DNA of 64,000 bases from contig JADDMT010000050.1 of NCBI GenBank assembly GCA_021401465.1, forward strand, positions 62,001 to 126,000, in the 5' to 3' direction. The notes below the pieces were generated by a model, which worked only from the letters and a program-made list of their open reading frames with translations, searched no databases and had not been told where the DNA came from. The position numbers were made by a program, and so were the translations under genes. This stretch comes from Teratosphaeria epicoccoides (taxonomy: Eukaryota > Ascomycota > Dothideomycetes > Mycosphaerellales > Teratosphaeriaceae). Positions 45,553 to 55,684 of this stretch are shown one piece after another. Within the stretch, counting starts at the first letter, position 1. Each line of letters begins with the position of its first letter.

Positions 45553-47539
45553 ATGTGTGCATTGTACAGCCCAGATCCTGGCGCCCTTCCCAATACCACA
45601 ACTTTTGTGCATTTTCTCGTGAGTCCACGAATCAACTTACGGGTGGTAAAGGCAGGTAAGCTGACGAATCTGGTAGTCCTCACGCGATCTTTCCATTCAG
45701 ATACCAATAGATTTTGTCAATCTACCAGGTGTCGCTCTGACCCCTGCATGTTTCCCATTCAGTTACGAGGCTGCTGCTGCTGCAAGATGTATCTCGAATC
45801 TGCTGGTGCTGGGGTTTCGAAGAATTGAGGTAGACATCTATTGGGATGTAAGTAGGCGACTCTGGAGTTTGTGCCCGGTGCAGCTGGGAAATGCAAGCAC
45901 CTTGCTCAACGCCACCGCCACCACAGCAACACAGCCGTCCCGGACTGCGGCTACGAGCTTGGGAAGCGCACATCTGAGCCAAAGAGTACCGCAGGAAACC
46001 CCATTTGCCGGGCCGGAAGTCCTAGCAAGACAGCAGAGTAGCAGCTTGACTGCTTCTGGAGCGTCCCTTGTCGCTACCTCTCCCAGCACTCCGCAATCGA
46101 TTTCAACGACTGCGACGCTCACCCCAACAATGACAGCATCCGTTGCAGGCAGTGCTGCGAGCGCTATTACGTTGACTGACGGCACTCTCATCGACATTGG
46201 CAAATATTCCTGTGACACAGTCAGCACACTCGATCTAGTTCTGGACGTTGTAAATGGATACTTAGACGACACAGAAAACAACCTGAACGCGTCGACAAGA
46301 TACCTCGTCTTCAACCTTCACGTTGCAGCCTCAGCTTCAAATCCCAACAGTGGCGGCGTACAGCCGGCTCCAGACGCATTGCCGCAGGATGGCAACTTAC
46401 TATCTTCAATGATACTGGTCAATAGCTCTGCATACCTCTACACGCCCTCAGACCTGTTATCACAGCGAGCAAATCTGAACGCCTCCACGGACTGGTTCGG
46501 CGTGGCGGAGCGTTACCGGCCAGATGCAGCATACTTTACTGTGGACGACCAAAGTGGTCATGATTCCACGCCAAACGGATGGCCTAGCGAAAGTTATATG
46601 GAGCTTCTTGGAGGGCAGCGCATTTTGGCGAGCTATGGGACGGTCGATCCGCAGATGGAGGGATATAACTTCTCGGCAGATGCAGACTACATTTTCACAT
46701 CTGGATATGTCCAGATACAACAAAGCAACGCGACAGTCACCACAGCCGGTGTCCCGTCGGGATGTTACTATCAACCCGGCGCGTTCGACATCGGACCGGT
46801 CAACTCATCATGGGCGACCTACCACTTCAACAGCACACTGTCCCCCTCCTCACTCGACCCTACAACCATGAGCCTCTCAGCCTGCGGCATCTCGCCCGTG
46901 CTCAATATGACCTTAAGCAACGTGACAGCAGCCGAGGACTTCACGCCCTATCGCGACTTCGCGCAGAGCGCCGTCTGGACATGGGGCACCGGCCAACCTC
47001 CCGTCTCTAACTCCACCGACGAGAACTGCGCCGCCCTGAATGCAACATCGGGCCGCTGGCAAGGCATCACATGCGGTCAACAGCATTATGGCGCCTGTCG
47101 TGTCGGTGACCAGCCCTACGAATGGAGCATCAGCGATTCCAAATCCCAATACTACAACATCGACCTCGCCTGCGGCGACAGCACCAGCTTCAGCACGCCG
47201 CGGACAGCACTAGAAAACACGTATCTCGTAGCCACGTGGCGGAAATTCTTGGCGGATCAGTCAGGAGACGATGCGGATGACGAGCTGTTGTGGGTGGATT
47301 TTAACGATTTGGATCTCAATACGTGTTGGGTGATTGGGCAGAATGCGACGTGTCCGTATATCACGGAGCAAGGGGGGTCGAATCGCGAGGTTGTGGTGCC
47401 GACGGTGTCGGCGGTGATTGTGTTTGTGTTGGCCGGGTTGACGATTTTTGTGAAGTGTACGGCGAATCGGCAGAATACTAAGAGGAAGAGGAGGCGGCGG
47501 GGGGAGGATGGGTGGGATTACGAGGGGGTGCCGAGTTGA
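45553..47539 (+). CDS. mtc6: MTC6-like membrane glycoprotein
   Basis: Exons 45553-45618 and 45677-47539 encode 642 residues; the intron is 58 bp (GTGAGT, branch GCTGAC, acceptor GGTAG). The join gives SSRDLSIQIPIDFVNLPGVA, the conserved MTC6 N-terminal block. Further motifs are GFRRIEVDIYWD, then NATSGRWQ with HYGACRVG, and PRTALENTYL. There are many N-x-S/T sites. One transmembrane helix lies near the C-terminus (VPTVSAVIVFVLAGLTIFV), followed by a very basic cytoplasmic tail ending EGVPS, as in yeast Mtc6. Yeast MTC6 was named from a genetic effect on telomere capping; the molecular function is poorly known. A type I topology needs a signal peptide, and the 22-residue first exon (starting MCALYSPDPG) is not clearly one, so an upstream exon may be missing. 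Confidence 0.85.
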
Positions 47540-47817
47540 GGTTGCGTGTTTTGGTTGGAGACGGTTGTGCAGATGTATTGTAGATGGTTGTACAGCTGTG
47601 TTGTGCCATACCCACAATTACATCGACGTCATCCGCACGTGGCTAATCTCGGCTCGCATGGCACGTGATGGGGATCTAGAGCTCCCAAAGACTCGTCCCA
47701 GCTCGAAGTTGATCCCCAGATCTCAGATCCCCTCGCACACACCATTTCCCATTTCCTCATGCCAAGCCTCTTGGCGGAGCCAGCAGCGTCCAGCTCTCTT
47801 TTGTTTTCCCTTTCACG

Positions 47818-49652
47818 ATGCCAGAAATGCAACAGCGCCTCGACGCCGCTCTAACATCAATCCCGAGCACAGCCACCGCTGGGTCCGACGCTTCCGCCCA
47901 CGCCCAGTCCCACGAAGCGCGCGAGTCCACAGAATCGCAAGACCTGGATCCTCACCAACCGGTCGTCATACCGCCATGGCTGCATTTGAATACTTCCGAC
48001 GACAATGCACAACTCCTACCCTCACATCCCGGCAAGGCTGTCCCGAATTCGCGACATTACCGACCGCCGCAACAACCACCTTTGCACTATAAGACCGGGC
48101 GCAAGTGGGATCACCTCCGCTCCCCTTCGCCGCCACTCTTGTCGTTACCCATCACCGACCACCACAAACGGTGGGGCCCGTTCATGTACTCTGGGCCCAA
48201 TCCGCAGGAACAACAGGCGCAGGCGCGAGTCGTTGGCTCGGATTGGATCGCTCAGCAGGCGGACGGTGCAGCTTCGGGGCCTGGGGTGGGGTTTCTTGGC
48301 TGGAGACAAGAGGATGAGCTCGCGGCGGATGGGAGTGGCGGTGTCAATGGGGGCTTGATCGGCGGTGGGTTTCAGGGACTGATGTATGGGGGGAAGTGGT
48401 TGATCAGCCCGGATAGGCAGGAGAGGACGGTGCGACTGTTTTGGGTGAGTCGTGTTGCTCGTTTGAATCGACATTATTCTTGTTTGCCACTCGAGGCTCT
48501 GGATGCGTTCGTATGGGCAATCATCATTCTGTCTGCAAGTCATGGCTGGAGACTGGCCTGGCGTTCTGCAAACCTTGCGTTTGAAATTATCATCAATGCT
48601 AAACGCCAACGCTTTGGGATCCCAGACGGTGCATGCTAACCGGCCGAGGCTTTGAATTCCTGTCGTCTCATGGGGGCTCCAGCTTGACTCTGCCTTACAA
48701 CCCGCGGACTTTTCATGGACCACTCCCGGCACTTCCTCGGACGTTCCACGTGCGACAATATACCCGACATGCAGAGTGATGATCAATATATGGTCCAATG
48801 GCGCAACGGTAGCGCAGTGTTTTGCAGTGCCAAAGGGTTCTCGTTCCAAAAGGGATTGGACCTTTTTTTTTTACCGTTCGCCCCGCCTGGCCGGATGGTA
48901 AACTTCCTTGGTCGCCGGGCGTTCACATCAATTGCCTGAGCATATCTTTTGCCAAGATCACATGCAGTGGCAGCGCGCGTGTGAGGAGTGCATTGCTGAC
49001 ATGGGTCATTCCTCTAGCGGCTATTACTGAAGAACCCATTCGTGCCCCTGGTCTTCCGACTCTTCATTCTCGCCTTCTCTGCCGCCGGCCTCGGCATAGC
49101 AGCTAGGATCTACGAGAACGTCCACAAGGTCAACGACGACCCAAACTCCCTCAACAACTGCTCCTTCCGTGCCTCTACATACATGGCCCTTGTAGTCGGC
49201 AGCATCGCAATCCCTTACCTAGGCTACATAACCTGGGACGAGTACACTTCACGACCGTAAGCCCCATGTTCTCACATCCACCCCGCAACTGTCTGTACCC
49301 CATATTGACAACTCTGCCTTCCAGCCTCGGCCTCCGCTCCGTTGCCGCTAAAACCCTCCTTCTCCTCTGCGATCTCTACTTCGTCGTCTTCGCCGCCTCC
49401 AACCTCTCCCTCGCCTTCGACGCCCTCTACGACCACCGCTGGGCCTGTTACGATGAGCACTTCGCTGCCGTCTCCGACCCCACCACCGGCACTATCGTCT
49501 CCTACAACGTCCCTTCCACCTGCCCGAACAATCCTAGTATTTGCTCGAAACAGAAGAGTTTGTCCGCGATCTTACTGATAAGCTTGGTGGCGTGGTTGGT
49601 GACCTTCTCGATAAGTGTGTTGAGGGTGGTGGAGAAGCTGCGCCCGGATTAG
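47818..49652 (+). CDS. srf1: SRF1-like phospholipase D regulator
   Basis: Three exons, 47818-48444, 49018-49256 and 49325-49652, encode 397 residues. Intron 1 is 573 bp (GTGAGT, branch TGCTGAC, acceptor CCTCTAG) and intron 2 is 68 bp. The first join gives RQERTVRLFW-RLLLKNPFVP, a natural continuation into the first membrane helix. The N-terminal half is hydrophilic, with PPLHYKTGRKWDHL and a WGPFMYSGP patch. Four hydrophobic helices follow: around FRLFILAFSAAGLGIA, YMALVVGSIAIPYLGYI, AKTLLLLCDLYFVVFA and SAILLISLVAWLVTFS. Yeast Srf1 regulates the phospholipase D Spo14 at the plasma membrane. Intron 1 is far longer than the others here and contains a tRNA-like element on the same strand. Confidence 0.86.
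48792..48862 (+). tRNA. tRNA-Cys(GCA)-like element, probably degenerate
   Basis: 71 bases inside SRF1 intron 1. The 7-bp acceptor stem is perfect (GGTCCAA with TTGGACC), the D stem is perfect (GCGC/GCGC), and the A box TGGCGCAACGGT fits the Pol III consensus. The anticodon loop reads TTGCAGT, giving GCA (Cys). The anticodon stem has two mismatches in five pairs, the T stem has a G-A mismatch, and the loop GTTCCAAA departs from the B-box consensus GGTTCGANTCC. Ten thymines follow directly. This looks like a once-functional tRNA-Cys whose 3' half has decayed; a divergent working gene is less likely. Confidence 0.5.
48863..48872 (+). terminator. Oligo-T Pol III terminator
   Basis: A run of ten T immediately follows the acceptor stem of the tRNA-Cys-like element. 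This is the standard position and form of an RNA polymerase III terminator. Confidence 0.6.
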
Positions 49653-50189
49653 GGGTCTGGACGAGGGAAGCAGTTCTGGGGTGTGTCAATGGGGTTGACG
49701 GGGGTGTTGTGGGGGTGTTTGGGGTGGGGATTGTATGTGGCGGTCAAGGGCGGGAGGTGAGTGAGGTGTAGGCTTTTTGCTTTTGGCGATGGCGTTTGAG
49801 AAGGGATCTATCGCGACAGATTTCATTTGTTTCTACGGGTTGGCATACAAGCCTGCATGGGCTTTTGTAGCGTGGCGTATTGGCATAGCGAGTGGATTTT
49901 GGTGTTACGATATTACGACTCAGTCGGGACGGTGGTTGGGTGATGGAAGTCAACCATGGGAGGACTGATACAGCTCGGCTACAGCACAGATTGCTACGGT
50001 ACGGTACATACTCGATACAGACACGCTGAGCAGGATCTTAATGTACAGCAGAGATATATCCTAGAAGGTGCCTTGGTCATCCAACCCATACCTGCTCATG
50101 GGGAGCAAGCAGATCATTGTAAGGCTAAGATTGCGTGATGTATAATTATTTGCTCTACCATTATATTCATGTACGGCGACAGGTCACAG
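49653..50189. other. Intergenic region, SRF1 to ABC relic
   Basis: About 540 bp containing the SRF1 3' end. No gene was recognised. Confidence 0.5.
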
Positions 50190-52920
50190 AACACAGAGGA
50201 TCGCGTCTGTACTACGAGATTGTCGAAAGGGACAACAAACACATAGCATAGTATCTGCCGTCTCTATGCTGTAAACTTCGATCCTGGGTGCCAATCTCGA
50301 CGATGCGTTCGTCTCGCCCGACAGGAACCACATCTGCGTCATCGATTGATCGTACTCAGTCGATATGCCACAGCGCTCGTTGTTCGATCCCAAATCTGCA
50401 GCAGCGCTATCGAGCGCCTGCTGAACGCTCCGCTCACTCTGTGTATCAAGAGCGCACTGGTCGCCTCATCCAACAGCAGAAGTCGAGGCTTTCGTACCAC
50501 GTTGTGGTTGGGCTCCCGAGAATCGCAGTCCACTCGAGCCACAGGGGGTCTTGGGACCTTCAGGCAAGGATTTTGAACAATCTCCAGGATCCGTGCTTGT
50601 CGGCGAGCTTCGAGTACTTCTTCTTCTTCCTCTGAGGAAGCTTCATGATCCGGTCCAGGGGTGGTGTTGTCCCGTACAGGGAGCTTGAGGATGGCGGTGG
50701 CTCCTGCTGTACAAGAGACGTTCCGCGGCGATACAGAGCTGGAGAAACAGTCGAGATACCATCATCATCATCGTTGAACAAAATCTTATCGCGGATTGGA
50801 TTATGGAAACTCATCAACAGTAAGATCATCGTACTCTTGCCGCGTCCAGATGGCCCGGCAACGGCGGCATGAGCTCCAGACTTGACTTTGAAGGAGATTG
50901 GCTGCAACACCTTTGTGACTGTCGGCTGCCTGTACTAGAAGTCAAAGAATATGAGAGCATAAGGAATGGCTTGTCGACTGGCATCTGCACCTTGAAGTGA
51001 GTGAGCACCAACCAGTCGAGACAATAAGCCGGCCTGTGCTGGCTATACCCCTCCAGCGATCAAGCAGTCGGATGCGATGATGGTGCGTAGTAGAAGTACA
51101 GATCTGGGTGCTCCGACAACATGGTGAGCATGATCGTAGCCGGGAGAACTCAACTGGTGCCGCACGCTCACACTTGTTTTCCGCTACCACGTTCGACGCA
51201 GTTTCGAGTGTGGTTTTAAAAACCAGATCCTCTTCACCAACGTCGAAGAGCTCCATAACATCTATTGGCTGCTCCTTGCCATCGTGGTCTCCAAGATTCT
51301 GCGCACTGACGATAGCCGCACAGAGCCCGTCTCCATGAAGAAGATCCCAGTAGTTGCCTGGCTCGGCAATCTTACCATTGACAACGACTGCAATGTTATC
51401 TGCTACATTTACCGTTGATAGGCCATATGCGGTGACAAGAGTGGTCTTGTTGGCTGAGCCACGATCCAATGCAGCTTGTACCACTCTTTCAGCTCTGCAA
51501 ACATATCAATTGGGACCACGATACATACCAAAAGGAATTCACCTTGAATCTACTGCACTGGTAGCCTCGTCGGGTACCAGCACCCGTGGATCGGAGATGA
51601 TGCTTCTAGCGATCGAGAGATGTTGTCGTTGGCCTGCGTTCAGCATGCTTGCTCGCTCGCCGAATCATGTATCATAACCATTTGGCGACGCTCCACAAAG
51701 TCATGCGCGTTGCTTGATTTGCACGCGTCTGTCACTGGCTTCGATTGCTCGGCTTGTGGAAGTGCGAGCTGCTTCTCGTTGAGACCTTTGGCCAATTTTC
51801 GAGGACTGCACCTTGAAGCAAGACAGGCTCTTGCTGCACCAGTCCGATATTGCTTCGCAACCATTCGACGTGTCCTTGGCGAAGTCGAACCCATCCAATA
51901 GAATCGTGCCAGTAGAGGGAACATATCAGCGCTCGAGCAAGCCAATGATTGTCGGTCTGCCGGGACCACTTGCTCCCACGAGTGCTGTCGTCTTGCAAGC
52001 TAGCAGCGTTATGTCCACGCCTCGTAGTAACTCCGCTGATGGACAAGAAGGCTAGATGACGTGAACGTCCTTTATCTCGATATCTCCAGTCAAGCTTGCA
52101 AGCTTCTTACCACCGGGACAGGGTGGATCGACAAGAATCTGCTTATCTATGAGCTCAAATAGTTCTGCAGGCGCTTGAAGCAGCGCTCATGGTCTCAAGA
52201 GACGGCAACATTCATATGATGGAAGTCGCTTCAAGAGTAGCACTCAAGATCACTTTAGACATAGTGCTAACATTGTTGGTCTCTCCGCCCGAGTGGAGCC
52301 TGTGTCCTTCCCGAACAGGGAGTGCCGTGCCTGATATGACCAAGGAGACTGACGTCGCCAAGAAGATCCGAGTGCTGCCTGATGAGCTTCTATCAGGAAC
52401 GTGTCGTATTTCTTTACTGTCTGCGGTGCGGCTCCTAACGCACTTGTCCGTTTCATAGAGCTGATGGCCTCTTGAGCCATGACTGAGGCTCGGGAGGAGC
52501 TTTCCGTGATGCACCCGTTGATCAGCGCAAGCTTGCATTGGACAGCGAGCAAAGTGATATGCGGCGGGAAGAAGAGTGATGGTCCGCCGACGGTAGAGTA
52601 GAGCTTCTCAGCAATGCCTTGATTGATTCGATCTCCGTCTGTGTCCACCAGCGACGGCACAATGCCACAACCAGCATCACATTGCTCAGCTTGTCAAAAT
52701 GCCAAGTTGTTTGTCGCAAGCCGCACTCGAAGAATGCTTCCCTGAGAGTACACAGAGTGTCGCGAGAAATCCGCTGACGAAACATGATACGAATATGTAG
52801 ACAAGATGCGCTGCCAAGGCTTGTCTCACTTGTCTGTCTGGCTTTCTTCCAACACAGAGGATAAGCGTCTGGTTAGTGCTACGCATGTCTTTATGTCTAG
52901 TCTGATCTACGAAGAGCAAA
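50190..52920 (-). pseudogene. Decayed ABCB-type multidrug transporter
   Basis: Fragments in several minus-strand frames follow ABCB order. Membrane-domain pieces lie at 52.9-52.2 kb (ALAAHLVYIFVSCF; INQGIAEKLYSTVGGP). The first nucleotide-binding domain spans 52.05-51.2 kb: a Walker A reading GASGPGRPT, which has lost the essential Lys and Ser; Q-loop GLVQQEP; Walker B VLVPDEATSAVDS; and GKIAEPGNYWDLL. The second lies at 50.95-50.2 kb: intact Walker A GPSGRGKST, a degraded signature FSGAQPQR, Walker B RLLLLDEATSAL, and AYRLSTI in place of AHRLSTI. Only about 150 bp separate the two ATPase halves, so the entire second membrane domain (about 1 kb) is gone. Frames shift repeatedly. Base composition is not obviously AT-rich, arguing against heavy repeat-induced point mutation. 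Function is certainly lost. Confidence 0.88.
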
Positions 52921-54149
52921 GCCAGTACGATGACGCTACTGCCCTGTCAAGTCATAATAATCACCCAGCTCACACCCAGGAAGGGTAATGGGGGAAGAGC
53001 ACTTCCTCCATTAATAAGAAGGCGGCCTCCCCACCACCGTCCACTAGAGCCCAGTAGGCCTCATCAAGGCCTTCTCATCAAGGCCTTCGTGGGGAATTCG
53101 ATTGGGCGAATGATTTCCACTGACTCTTCGTGCCATGTGAGCACGACACACACAACTACGCTACACATACCGATCCAAAATAACAACATGACGCTGTTTC
53201 TACTCACAGGCGGAGGTACACGTGTCATGAAACTTGTTCAGAAACATGCTTGCCCTTATGAGACGTCCTCGTCTTGGGTTCTGCACGGGACTTGATGCTC
53301 GACAACGCGAACATACTTGCCGGCCGGTCTAACCAGGTACCCAAGAGCCTTCGCTTCTCCCACCAGGCAGTGAAGCGAGGGGTTCGATGTATTTGTGTTC
53401 GAGGAGTTTGGCAGTCGGCCAAGAACGAACGAGACGTGGATCCGTTTGCAAGGTTCATACAACGGATAGAATCAATTGGATCTTAACGATTGAGCCGAGT
53501 TTACATGGCTTGGGGTCGTATAACAGGTTGATCGTGACTCATCTAGCAGTCGCATGGCGCACTCATAATCGCGCCGCCGCAATGCCACCCGCGATTGACG
53601 GGACCGAAAGAGCCCTCAGATCAAGACAATGATAATTACATGCAGCTGTTGCAACACCAACAACATATCAAATCACAACGATCACACAACCGAAAGTCAA
53701 GGGTATTATGATTGATTGATCGGTGAAGCCGCAAATTGATCGGTTGATCATGGTCTATAAGAATCAATCTATGAATCCTCCAAAAAGTTCATCGGACCGA
53801 TTCAATCACTGACACAATTCACTGGATGGATGGGTCGATTCGACAATCGACGAATCGATCCACTCGGATCACTGGCCAAGCAGCGAGTTCGGCCAGCGAA
53901 AGTGAATGATCAATTCCTGGTCGCTTGTCTCGGCTCTCCGTTGCATAGATTGCGAGGAGTGGCTTGGTATCTTGGCTCCGCCGCTATATGGTATCTCCCC
54001 ATCGCCGTGTAAAAAAGCCTCCGCTGATGCAGATCACCTCCGAATCCTCACCCATTCCGGGCCATATGTGAGCCTGACGCACCGCCCACGTAGTCACAGC
54101 CGAGCTGACTCCTTTCTGACCCCTCATCCACAGCACCTGAGCCACAACG
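52921..54149. other. Intergenic region before the secreted repeat protein
   Basis: About 1.2 kb. It contains an imperfect hairpin-forming palindrome around 53833-53862 (GGGTCGATTCG and CGAATCGATCC). A short minus-strand frame, 53462-53256, has some protein-like composition but was not recognised. The right end should be the promoter of the secreted protein. Confidence 0.45.
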
Positions 54150-54755
54150 ATGAAGTGTATCCTCACCATAGCTGCGAGCTCCTTCCTCCTTGCGAGCCTG
54201 ACCTCAGCTAGCTGGCGTCCGCATCCCGAGGGGCCCCCAAAGCTGTACAACAGGTGCCGCTGCAGAGCACCCGCACCACCTGGGTCATCGCAGGGCCCCG
54301 ACTGGCCGAACAAGACAGAGATCGCCTGCCAGCATTACGCCGCTGGGACATACAGGGGCGGGTCGCAAGCGTATGTGAGATACGACCCGGGCCTGGCCGA
54401 GTGCCGGGAGAATGGCGCAAGCCTGGGGCAAGAGGTCTGGAATGACGTCTGTATCAGAGATGGGGCGGGATCAGGGCAATGCTGGAATGATAAAGAAGCT
54501 CCTGGCTGGTATCATTGCCGCTGCCGCGGCCCAGCGCCGAAGGGACAGCCTCCGTTCCAGGGTCCCGACATGCCGGCCGTGTCGCAGCAGGTCTGTGGGG
54601 AGTATAACGGAAGAAACGTGAACGGGTGGACGGCGAGCGTGTACTACCACGACTCTTCGGACGAGTGCCGCACGGATGATGGGAGCCTGGATCCTGGCCC
54701 CTGGGAGCAAAATTGTAAGAAGGATGGAGCGGCTTCAGGTCAGTGCTGGAGGTGA
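54150..54755 (+). CDS. Secreted cysteine-rich protein with two tandem repeats
   Basis: A single exon of 201 residues. Residues 1-20 (MKCILTIAASSFLLASLTSA) form a signal peptide with a good cleavage site. The mature part is two homologous units of about 80 residues, at about 34-112 and 121-200. Each has six cysteines: 36, 38, 60, 85, 101, 111 and 123, 125, 149, 173, 189, 199. Spacing is nearly identical (2, 22/24, 25/24, 16, 10). Shared words are CRCR-x-PAP, QGPD, EC, and SGQCW at the end of each unit. There is one N-glycosylation site (NKT at 54). Twelve paired cysteines suggest up to six disulfides in the apoplast. I do not recognise the family. Size, secretion and cysteine content fit an effector or antimicrobial-type secreted protein, which is inference. 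It lies alone between an ABC transporter relic and an inverted repeat. Confidence 0.85.
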   Translation: MKCILTIAASSFLLASLTSASWRPHPEGPPKLYNRCRCRAPAPPGSSQGPDWPNKTEIACQHYAAGTYRGGSQAYVRYDPGLAECRENGASLGQEVWNDVCIRDGAGSGQCWNDKEAPGWYHCRCRGPAPKGQPPFQGPDMPAVSQQVCGEYNGRNVNGWTASVYYHDSSDECRTDDGSLDPGPWEQNCKKDGAASGQCWR

Positions 54756-55684
54756 ACGAGGTGGCGCGGGTGCAGGCAGTGCTGGCCGGACTGTGTTATC
54801 GTTGGGATTAGACCATGTTTGATCCCACTGCGGACGAGGAACCTTCAGCAGGGCAGGGCCTGAATCCAGCTCTATACTCCACACTTTGCAGGCAAAAGCT
54901 CATATGCAGATGGCGGCCCTGTGGACGGCAGTGAACAGCTACAAAACCGCCATATCGGCTATGGACACCGAATTTTGCCATATGAGGCGTGCTCTTCACA
55001 TGGTATCATGTGATTGATTTTAGTAGGAGGTAGAATCTTCTGCAGATACTGTAGTCTAGTAAAGAGTCGCCGCTAGTGCTTGTATAGATCTCGTCTAGTC
55101 TTGATATTGCTATTACTGTCACTCTGACCTTAGGCTCTCCGGAATATTATTTCTCCTTCCGAGGAGCTCGAATCCTACATGTGGTCATTTTCAGCTTGTG
55201 ACCATATTGACATCACTATATAACATCACTATATCGCGATTGTGACAGAATATGGCAGCTGCATCCGACGCGTCACACGCGCCATAGTGTCAAAAGTGTG
55301 CTACGATTAATCAGCGATATGGCGGTTTTGTAGCTGTTCGCTTCCGTACCTATGGCCGGTGCGGAGGGTACCGCTCACCTAAAATTCTGTCTGGGTCAAG
55401 GTCTCCGATCTGCAACTTCTCAAACCACAATGTACAACACTCCGAAGATTTCTCATGATAATAACGATCGGACATCCTAATGTTCAACGGCCCCGCGTTG
55501 AGGGGACGGAGTCGGTATCAGAAAGGGCGAGCGGTAGGGTCGGTGTGTTTGATGTTTTAGAGGATAGATGGTAGATGGTAGGTGACAGATGATAGAAGTT
55601 TAGAAATGATCATGTGATGTTTCTATGGGACGTTTTGTCGAATTCCCGTCTCAAACTCTTACACCTACTTGCCTGGCGAAAGAA
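54756..55684. other. Intergenic region with inverted repeat
   Basis: About 930 bp between the secreted protein (+) and the aldo/keto reductase 3' end (-). It contains the 25-bp inverted repeat pair at 54933-55339 and a short direct repeat ACATCACTATAT near 55208-55231. No gene was seen. Confidence 0.5.
54933..55339. repeat. 25-bp perfect inverted repeats, MITE-like
   Basis: The left arm 54933-54957 (GAACAGCTACAAAACCGCC and on to ATATCG) is exactly the reverse complement of the right arm 55315-55339. The interior is 357 bp without a coding frame. No clear target-site duplication flanks the arms. A non-autonomous DNA transposon remnant is the best guess; a chance or gene-derived inverted duplication is the alternative. 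Confidence 0.7.
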
